In this document: piece after piece, positions 1 through 4,438 of the stretch | How positions within the stretch are numbered: the first letter of the stretch is position 1 | How the letters are laid out: each line of letters starts with the position of its first letter | Origin: Puniceicoccales bacterium | Lineage (GTDB): Bacteria; Verrucomicrobiota; Verrucomicrobiia; Opitutales; UBA953 | Direction: 5' to 3' | DNA: 6,496 nucleotides | Assembly (NCBI GenBank): GCA_031284845.1 | Contig: JAITXH010000080.1 | Span: forward strand, 1 to 6,496 | The notes under the pieces: model-generated | What the model was told of the DNA's origin: nothing | Seen by the model: the letters and a program-made list of their open reading frames with translations, nothing else | Databases searched by the model: none | Program-made: the position numbers and the translations under genes

Positions 1-72
1 ACCGGGCCGGATGCTCTAGGTATTCCCCGATTCGTTAAAATTCTTGATTTATCGCACAAAAAGGGCGCATGA
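1..72 (+). CDS. Possible C-terminal end of an upstream gene (partial)
   Basis: Frame 1 is open from the window edge to a TGA at 70-72 and would encode 23 residues ending in FVKILDLSHKKGA. The stop overlaps the ATG at 69 as ATGA, the usual junction of translationally coupled genes, and this is the main argument for coding. Against it, only about 9 of 23 third positions are G or C, much lower than in the flanking genes. The stretch also contains blocks that recur upstream of the M60 gene, so it could equally be a leader or promoter region. The family cannot be recognised from so short a tail. Confidence 0.3.
   Translation, partial: TGPDALGIPRFVKILDLSHKKGA
12..60 (+). promoter_or_regulatory. 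Upstream element shared with the M60 gene (copy 1)
   Basis: This region contains TGCTC-TAGG (12-20), TTCGTTAAA (31-39) and CGCACAAA (53-60) in that order, just upstream of the first protease. The same blocks occur in the same order at 4395-4428, directly upstream of the M60 protease, with the last two adjacent there. The function is unknown. It could be a common promoter or operator, a 5' UTR element, or a relic of duplication together with the shared anchor module. Confidence 0.3.
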
Positions 73-1130
73 TGCCCATCACTTCTTCATTCACCACCAT
101 GCCAGCACCACAAAGAACATCAGGACAGCCCCCGACGCGACCCGCGCCGAATACATTCCGCCCGGCTCCTCAAGGATACTCCAACTCCACCATCTACGTC
201 AAAAAGAGTGGTGGCATTGGATGGGGTCTCATTGTCTTCCTTTTGCTCATCACAGGGGGGGTCGGCTACGCCATCTACGCCAAAATATCCTATGACAAGG
301 CGCTTAAAATCGCTAATGAACAGCACGTCACAGGCTCAATCTACTCCCTGCCTGAAATCGCACCCGACCCGGAAAAGGAAGAGATTCTGCCCCCTCTAGA
401 CACGCCCGTTTTTGATGAAGGCGACTTTCACTTTCTCCCAGATAAAGAGCCTGATATTCCGGAACCTCCCAAGCCCGCAGGCGGCAATCCGACCGGCACA
501 CCGAAAAAGCCAAACGAGATCCCAAAAAATCTCGTCCGCAAAGAGATTTCCCACACTACGCCCGGTGTCGCGGGCATCCCCGAGGACCGCGTGGTGGATG
601 TTCTTTGCGTTTACACCTCACAGTATAAAGTGCGCTACGGTCGCGACAGCGCGACAGAGCTTCTGAAGCGTGTCTCAGGGTTCTTTGAGGAGTCCAACAA
701 AAAATACCAAAGTCAGGGGACTAACACAGCCGTGCGTCTGATCGGGCTTGTTGAAATAGATTATTACGATTCTTACATGGTAAACGACCTCAACCATTTG
801 AGCAGGGGAAAAATTTACACCTACGGCGGAGTCTCTACACATGACCTGCGCAGTCAGTTTGGGGCAGACATGATCGCGCTGCTCGGCACCAAGGGCGGCG
901 GCGGAGTCTCCAACGGCAATGCGTTCTTCATCGTCAAACGCGGTGGTGGCATCTTTACCCACGAGTGCCAGCACGCTTACGGCTGGGGCCATGGCGAGCA
1001 ACTACCCGATGGCAAAGGAGACGACGTCTCCAAGCTGGGCAGGAATGCACCCGGGCGCTCAAGCTGGATGCCGTCCAAGGTGAAAAGCAACACCGTCTAC
1101 GTAGAATATCTCAACACTGGTAAGAACTGA
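69..1130 (+). CDS. Membrane-anchored metzincin-type zinc metalloprotease (M12B/M72-like)
   Basis: This 353-residue protein is predicted to sit in the inner membrane with its protease domain outside the cytoplasm. Residues 1-48 are a proline-rich tail with two RPAP repeats (24-27, 31-34). Residues 50-71 form one transmembrane helix preceded by KK, with no signal-peptidase site evident, so N-in/C-out is inferred. Residues 72-165 are an acidic, proline-rich linker. From about 174 the domain resembles reprolysin or peptidyl-Asp metallopeptidases: VVDVLCVYTSQY, then a GADMIALLG strand, then HECQHAYGWGH at 298-308. That fits HExxHxxGxxH, with zinc ligands H298, H302, H308 and catalytic E299. M334 in SSWMPS is the only plausible Met-turn. 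AAGGG (61-65) lies 3 nt before ATG 69 and 6 nt before ATG 72, so the start may be one codon later. The substrate is unknown. The zincin call is firm; the exact family is inferred. Confidence 0.85.
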   Translation: MMPITSSFTTMPAPQRTSGQPPTRPAPNTFRPAPQGYSNSTIYVKKSGGIGWGLIVFLLLITGGVGYAIYAKISYDKALKIANEQHVTGSIYSLPEIAPDPEKEEILPPLDTPVFDEGDFHFLPDKEPDIPEPPKPAGGNPTGTPKKPNEIPKNLVRKEISHTTPGVAGIPEDRVVDVLCVYTSQYKVRYGRDSATELLKRVSGFFEESNKKYQSQGTNTAVRLIGLVEIDYYDSYMVNDLNHLSRGKIYTYGGVSTHDLRSQFGADMIALLGTKGGGGVSNGNAFFIVKRGGGIFTHECQHAYGWGHGEQLPDGKGDDVSKLGRNAPGRSSWMPSKVKSNTVYVEYLNTGKN

Positions 1131-1203
1131 TAGTCTCTACTTCTCCCTTGACAGCGGTAGCCGCGCAAGCAGCATCCCGCCCCCTTCCCTTTTTTTTACT
1201 CAC

Positions 1204-1279
1204 GCCAGAGTAGCTCAGTCGGTAGAGCGCGGGACTCATAAGCCTAAGGTCGGCGGTTCAAATCCGCCCTCTGGCACCA
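1204..1279 (+). tRNA. tRNA with CAU anticodon, probably elongator tRNA-Met
   Basis: A full cloverleaf with encoded CCA is visible. The acceptor stem GCCAGAG/CTCTGGC has 7 perfect pairs. The D arm is GCTC/GAGC with AGTCGGTA in the loop. The anticodon loop is CTCATAA (anticodon CAT), the variable loop is AGGTC, and the T arm is GGCGG/CCGCC with loop TTCAAAT. G1-C72 is paired, which argues against initiator tRNA. CAU could also be tRNA-Ile2 modified to lysidine. Positions 4-5 are A and G rather than the C-C reported as a TilS determinant in E. coli, which favours Met. The anticodon stem CGGGA/GCCTA is poor: C27-A43 and A31-G39 are mismatched and G28-U42 is a wobble. Confidence 0.93.
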
Positions 1280-1295
1280 ATTTCGCAAGAAACAA

Positions 1296-1326
1296 GCCTG
1301 GCACCCGGGCAAGCGTTTATTCTTTT
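1296..1326 (+). terminator. Candidate intrinsic terminator after the tRNA
   Basis: GCCTGG (1296-1301) and CCGGGC (1305-1310) form a 6-bp stem with one G-U pair and a CAC loop. It is followed by a T-rich but interrupted tail reaching TTTT at 1323-1326. The position, 16 nt past the tRNA CCA end, suits tRNA termination. The T tract does not directly abut the stem, so efficiency is doubtful. Confidence 0.35.
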
Positions 1327-1357
1327 CAGCGTCCCCCTTTTTTTCCACGCTTGCGCC
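1307..1357 (+). promoter_or_regulatory. Candidate leader hairpin upstream of nadB
   Basis: GCAAGCGT (1309-1316) is perfectly complementary to ACGCTTGC (1347-1354). Two more G-C pairs (1307-1308 with 1356-1357) can form past a bulged G1355. The 30-nt loop holds the polypyrimidine tract 1333-1346. The 3' arm ends 5 nt before the nadB ATG, so the fold could affect initiation. It overlaps the 3' arm of the terminator-like hairpin (1305-1310), so the two structures exclude each other. Function is inferred only. Confidence 0.25.
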
Positions 1358-1362
1358 CCATC

Positions 1363-2970
1363 ATGTCCAACACAACCGACGTCATCGTCGTAGGCAGCGG
1401 AATCGCCGGGTTGAGCTTCGCGCTCAAGCTCGCCGCCAAGGGGTGGAGGGTCTCTCTTATCACCAAGAAAAACAGCGCCGAGTCCAACACGAATAACGCT
1501 CAGGGCGGCATCGCCTGCGTTACAGACTCCGGGGATGATTTCGAAGCGCATATCCGCGATACCCTCGAAGCTGGCGACGGATTATGCGACGAAGCTGCCA
1601 CCCGCGCCATCGTCGAGACTGCGCCGGCACGCATCCGTGAACTCGTGGAAATCGGTGTCGCCTTCTCCCGCGCCGAGTCCGGCAAATTCGATTTGGGCCG
1701 CGAAGGCGGGCATTCGCACAGACGCATCCTCCACGTCAAAGACCTCACCGGAGCAGCCATAGAGGAAGCCCTGCTCGCCGCTGTCGCACGAGACTCCCGC
1801 ATCAGCGTCTACGAGCACTTTCTCGCCATAGACATCATCACATGCGCCCGGCATGTCCCCCGGGACGGCACCCCCAACGCCGTGCTCGGCCTTTACGCCC
1901 TCGACACCCGGCAAGGGCGCGTTGTCACCTTGCGCGCCCCAGTTGTCGTGCTCGCCACTGGCGGTATCGGGCAGGTATATCGCTTCACCACCAATCCCGG
2001 CATCGCCACGGGCGATGGCGTCGCCATGGCCTGCCGCGCCGGTGTCCCGGTGTCCAACATGGAGTTTGTCCAATTCCACCCCACGGCCCTTTACACCCGG
2101 GACGGTGACCGCTCGCTCATTTCCGAAGCGGTGCGAGGCGAAGGCGCTATCCTGCGCGACTTTGACGGCAATGCCTTCATGCCTCGCTACCACCCGCTCG
2201 CCGATCTGGCCCCGCGCGATATCGTCGCCCGTGCCATAGACAGCGAAATGAAAAAAAGCGGTGCTCCCCACGTCTGGCTCGACATACGCGGGCGCGATGA
2301 AGCTGCTCTCCAAAAGCGTTTCCCGCACATTTTCGCGACTTGCCTTCGGCACGGCGTCAATATGGCCAGCGATCTCATCCCGGTCGTCCCCGCCGCGCAT
2401 TATCTCTGCGGCGGCGTCTGCGTGGATCTGCAATCCTGCACCGCTCTGCCCGGCCTTTACGCCTGCGGTGAAGTCGCCTGCACTGGCCTGCACGGTGCAA
2501 ACCGCCTTGCCTCCAACTCCCTTCTGGAAGCCATCGTGCTCGCCCACAACGGCGCACTCTCCGCCGATAGTTACCTGCGCACCGGACACACCTGCGACAC
2601 TGCCGTGCCTGACTGGGTGGACGGCAACCTGACGGACAGCGACGAGCGCGTCGTCCTCACGCACAACTGGAGCGAATTGCGCCGGACGATGTGGGACTAC
2701 GTGGGCATCGTGCGCACCACCAAGCGCCTCCTGCGTGCACAAAATCGCATCCAGGCGTTGCAACAGGAGATCAACGAATATTACTGGAATTTCAAAGTTG
2801 AGCCTGCGCTCATCGAGTTGCGCAACCTAGCGCTAGTCGCCGGGCTTATAGTCCAGTGCGCCTTGGCCCGCCGGGAGAGCCGCGGTCTGCATTACACGCT
2901 AGACTATCCAGCGAAAGCCGTTGGAGCGCCGCAAAACACCGTCCTCGGCCAAGTCACCGGATTCCCGTAA
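1363..2970 (+). CDS. nadB: L-aspartate oxidase
   Basis: This cytoplasmic FAD flavoprotein oxidises L-aspartate to iminoaspartate. Quinolinate synthase NadA then condenses iminoaspartate with dihydroxyacetone phosphate in de novo NAD synthesis. Residues (535 aa from ATG 1363) show the FAD dinucleotide site GSGIAG at 11-16, NAQGGI at 45-50, REGGHSHRRILH at 113-124, ISEAVRGEG at 253-261, RDIVARAID at 285-293, VPAAHYLCGGV at 342-352, and the flavin-site block LYACGEVACTGLHGANRLAS at 365-384. Together these distinguish NadB from fumarate reductase and succinate dehydrogenase flavoproteins. The length is normal for the family and no key motif is missing. An in-frame TTG at 1351 would add four residues, but ATG 1363 sits just before the first beta strand. 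Neither start has a Shine-Dalgarno sequence. nadA and nadC are not in the window. The transporter gene begins 6 nt downstream. Confidence 0.96.
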   Translation: MSNTTDVIVVGSGIAGLSFALKLAAKGWRVSLITKKNSAESNTNNAQGGIACVTDSGDDFEAHIRDTLEAGDGLCDEAATRAIVETAPARIRELVEIGVAFSRAESGKFDLGREGGHSHRRILHVKDLTGAAIEEALLAAVARDSRISVYEHFLAIDIITCARHVPRDGTPNAVLGLYALDTRQGRVVTLRAPVVVLATGGIGQVYRFTTNPGIATGDGVAMACRAGVPVSNMEFVQFHPTALYTRDGDRSLISEAVRGEGAILRDFDGNAFMPRYHPLADLAPRDIVARAIDSEMKKSGAPHVWLDIRGRDEAALQKRFPHIFATCLRHGVNMASDLIPVVPAAHYLCGGVCVDLQSCTALPGLYACGEVACTGLHGANRLASNSLLEAIVLAHNGALSADSYLRTGHTCDTAVPDWVDGNLTDSDERVVLTHNWSELRRTMWDYVGIVRTTKRLLRAQNRIQALQQEINEYYWNFKVEPALIELRNLALVAGLIVQCALARRESRGLHYTLDYPAKAVGAPQNTVLGQVTGFP

Positions 2971-2976
2971 AAACGG

Positions 2977-4326
2977 ATGGGCGGAGAACTCCTGCCCGTT
3001 CCATTTCTCATCATGGCATCCGTCGCAGTTTCCTGTAAAAAACTTCCTCCTCCCGCTTCAGCACGCGGCGGCAAGAATTATCCACTCCTGCTTGCAAGTC
3101 AGTTTCTAGGTGCCTTTGCCGACAACGCCATCCTCATGCTCATTATCGGCCCGCTCACTTGGCTGGCCCGCGAGGGGCAGCTCACTCAGGAAGCACTCCG
3201 CTCTGCAAACACGTTTTACACCGTGCTGCTTTTTGTGCCATGCGTGTTTTTCTCGCCGCTTGCCGGGTATCTGAATGACCGCTTCGCCAAGACCACATGC
3301 CTTGTCGGCGGCAACGCGGTAAAACTCTTTGGTGCCGCTCTGTGCGCGGCGAGTCCCCTTTTGGGTGAATGGGCGCAAGGCACCGGTTACTTCATTATCG
3401 GCGCGGGGACATGCCTCTACGGGCCGGCCAAATACGGGATTTTACCAGAGATACTGCCCCGTGAAAAACTCGTCCGCGCCAACGGCACCGTGGAAATGCT
3501 TACGCTGCTGGCCATCCTCACCGGTGTCATCGCCGGCTCGCTCCTTGCGGACAATTTCAACGGGCGGATGCTCATCCCCTTCTTCATCCTCAACGCCGTC
3601 TATATGTGCTCGCTCCTGCTCAACACGTTCATGCGGCGCACAGCAGAAGATGCAACGGTGCGCCTGAGGAAAAGCATCGTTGCCTTTGCCAACCACATCC
3701 GCGACTTGACCTTCTCTCCGCGTCTGTGCCGGATGTTGATCGGCTCAGCGCTCTTTTGGATAGTCGGGGCAGCCATGAAAAGCCACTTTCAGCCCTGGGG
3801 ACTGGAAGTGTTGAGATTGCAGGATAACACAGAGATCTCGCTCCTCCTGCTGACACTGAGTCTGGGCGTCATGGGAGGCGGCGTGACCGCAGGCCGTCTG
3901 CATAAGGTGGGCGATTTGAGCAAAGCGCCCCTGTATGGTTTCGCCATGGCGGTGACATTCGTGCTGGCGTGGTCGGCGGGAAGCACGGACTTCTGGCTCT
4001 CCCCGCAGTTGATGCTGTTCGGGAAAGCACTGGTTGTGCCCATCGCCCTGCTCGTCGCAGGTGCCGGTTTTTTTGCCGGCCTCTTCCTCATCCCGATAAA
4101 CGCCGCCCTTCAAGCAGAGTCGGATCCGGCAAAAACGGGCAAGACCATCGCCGTCCAAAATCTCTTCGACTATCTGGGCATGTGCCTTGCAGGTGCATAT
4201 TTGTTTGCAGGCAATAAGCTAGGTGTGTCGCCCAGCGGCATTTTCCTTGGCATGGCTCTGGGGACGGCTGCCGTGTCCAGCGTCTTTATCCTCAAAAAAC
4301 GGTCCACCGACCCGCATCTCTTATAA
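2977..4326 (+). CDS. lplT: LplT-like lysophospholipid transporter (major facilitator superfamily)
   Basis: This polytopic inner-membrane protein of 449 residues has many hydrophobic segments from about residue 35 to 438. LplT proteins flip lysophospholipids to the inner leaflet for reacylation. Family-like stretches are QFLGAFADNAILM (42-54, TM1), the MFS loop motif GYLNDRFAK (97-105), YGPAKYGILPEILPREKLVRANG (split at 148-160 and 161-170), LLAILTGVIAGSLLAD (177-192) and PINAALQAE followed by GKTIAVQN (373-395). No acyltransferase or acyl-ACP synthetase domain is fused, and no aas neighbour is visible, so the substrate is inferred from family. The start is uncertain. ATG 2977 is 6 nt after the nadB stop but lies in a potential hairpin. 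ATG 3013 would give 437 residues and an N-terminus closer in length to E. coli LplT. Neither has a clear Shine-Dalgarno sequence. It is probably co-transcribed with nadB. Confidence 0.85.
   Translation: MGGELLPVPFLIMASVAVSCKKLPPPASARGGKNYPLLLASQFLGAFADNAILMLIIGPLTWLAREGQLTQEALRSANTFYTVLLFVPCVFFSPLAGYLNDRFAKTTCLVGGNAVKLFGAALCAASPLLGEWAQGTGYFIIGAGTCLYGPAKYGILPEILPREKLVRANGTVEMLTLLAILTGVIAGSLLADNFNGRMLIPFFILNAVYMCSLLLNTFMRRTAEDATVRLRKSIVAFANHIRDLTFSPRLCRMLIGSALFWIVGAAMKSHFQPWGLEVLRLQDNTEISLLLLTLSLGVMGGGVTAGRLHKVGDLSKAPLYGFAMAVTFVLAWSAGSTDFWLSPQLMLFGKALVVPIALLVAGAGFFAGLFLIPINAALQAESDPAKTGKTIAVQNLFDYLGMCLAGAYLFAGNKLGVSPSGIFLGMALGTAAVSSVFILKKRSTDPHLL
2979..2997 (+). other. Potential hairpin at the nadB-transporter junction
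   Basis: GGGCGGA (2979-2985) pairs with TCC and GCCC (2990-2992, 2994-2997) around a GAAC loop, with one bulged T. AAC (2972-2974) and GTT (2998-3000) could extend it. It covers the ATG at 2977 and ends 15 nt before the alternative ATG at 3013. There is no T run after it, so it is not a convincing terminator. If real it favours initiation at 3013. Confidence 0.25.
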
Positions 4327-4336
4327 GGGTATTATC

Positions 4337-4438
4337 ATGAAAATATGCCGCTTGGATGAAAACCTTGTAACCCGGCCCGGCTTTACGCTGTTATTGCTCC
4401 TAAGGACACTCTTCGTTAAACGCACAAACAATGTATAG
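4337..4438 (+). CDS. Possible small ORF with prepilin-like hydrophobic motif
   Basis: This is a 33-codon frame starting ATGAAAATA. AAGGG (4325-4329) lies 7 nt upstream, overlapping the transporter stop, and is the best-placed ribosome site in the window. The peptide has a basic N-terminal part followed by RPGFTLLLLLRTLFV. GFTL resembles the type IV prepilin cleavage site G|FTLxE, but position +5 is Leu instead of the usual Glu and the protein ends soon after. It stops at 4436-4438, overlapping the M60 start by 8 nt, and the M60 ATG has no Shine-Dalgarno sequence of its own. It could be a leader ORF giving translational coupling, a decayed pseudopilin fragment, or chance. Confidence 0.3.
   Translation: MKICRLDENLVTRPGFTLLLLLRTLFVKRTNNV
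4365..4394 (+). promoter_or_regulatory. Weak candidate promoter for the M60 gene
   Basis: TTGTAA (4365-4370, 4 of 6 matches to the -35 consensus) and TGTTAT (4389-4394, 4 of 6 to the -10) are separated by 18 bp. Transcription would begin near 4401, leaving a leader of about 30 nt that contains the shared upstream blocks. The consensus used is that of E. coli sigma70 and may not apply to this organism. Confidence 0.2.
4395..4428 (+). promoter_or_regulatory. Upstream element shared with the first protease gene (copy 2)
   Basis: The blocks TGCTCCTAAGG (4395-4405), TTCGTTAAA (4412-4420) and CGCACAAA (4421-4428) repeat, in order, those found at 12-60. The last block ends 2 nt before the M60 ATG, against 8 nt before the ATG at 69. 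Copy 1 has 13 extra bases between the last two blocks. Its role is unknown. Confidence 0.3.

Noticed and set aside
824..910. CGGCGGAGTCTC occurring twice (824-835 and 899-910)
   Set aside because: Both copies fall in coding sequence for Gly-Gly-Val-Ser and are best explained by similar codons, not by a functional repeat.
1148..1153. Perfect TTGACA -35 box upstream of the tRNA
   Set aside because: No acceptable -10 box lies 16-18 bp downstream. The nearest TTTACT (1195-1200) is too far away and abuts the tRNA 5' end.
1154..1197. Terminator after the first protease (GCGG-TAG-CCGC followed by a T run)
   Set aside because: The stem has only 4 bp and the eight-T run begins about 25 nt after it, so it does not form an intrinsic terminator.
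1582..2763. 393-codon open frame on the minus strand
   Set aside because: It lies entirely antisense to nadB, whose plus-strand product matches the family end to end. Long antisense frames are common opposite GC-rich genes, and the translation shows no recognisable domain.
4330..4335. TATTAT as a -10 box
   Set aside because: It matches 5 of 6 bases, but the -35 position (4307-4312) matches only 3 of 6 and a start near 4342 would exclude the well-placed ribosome site and ATG of the small ORF. The evidence is not enough to call it.
4371..4381. CCCGGCCCGG palindrome-like sequence as a terminator for the transporter
   Set aside because: Only a 3-bp stem can form with a legal loop size and no proper T tract follows.
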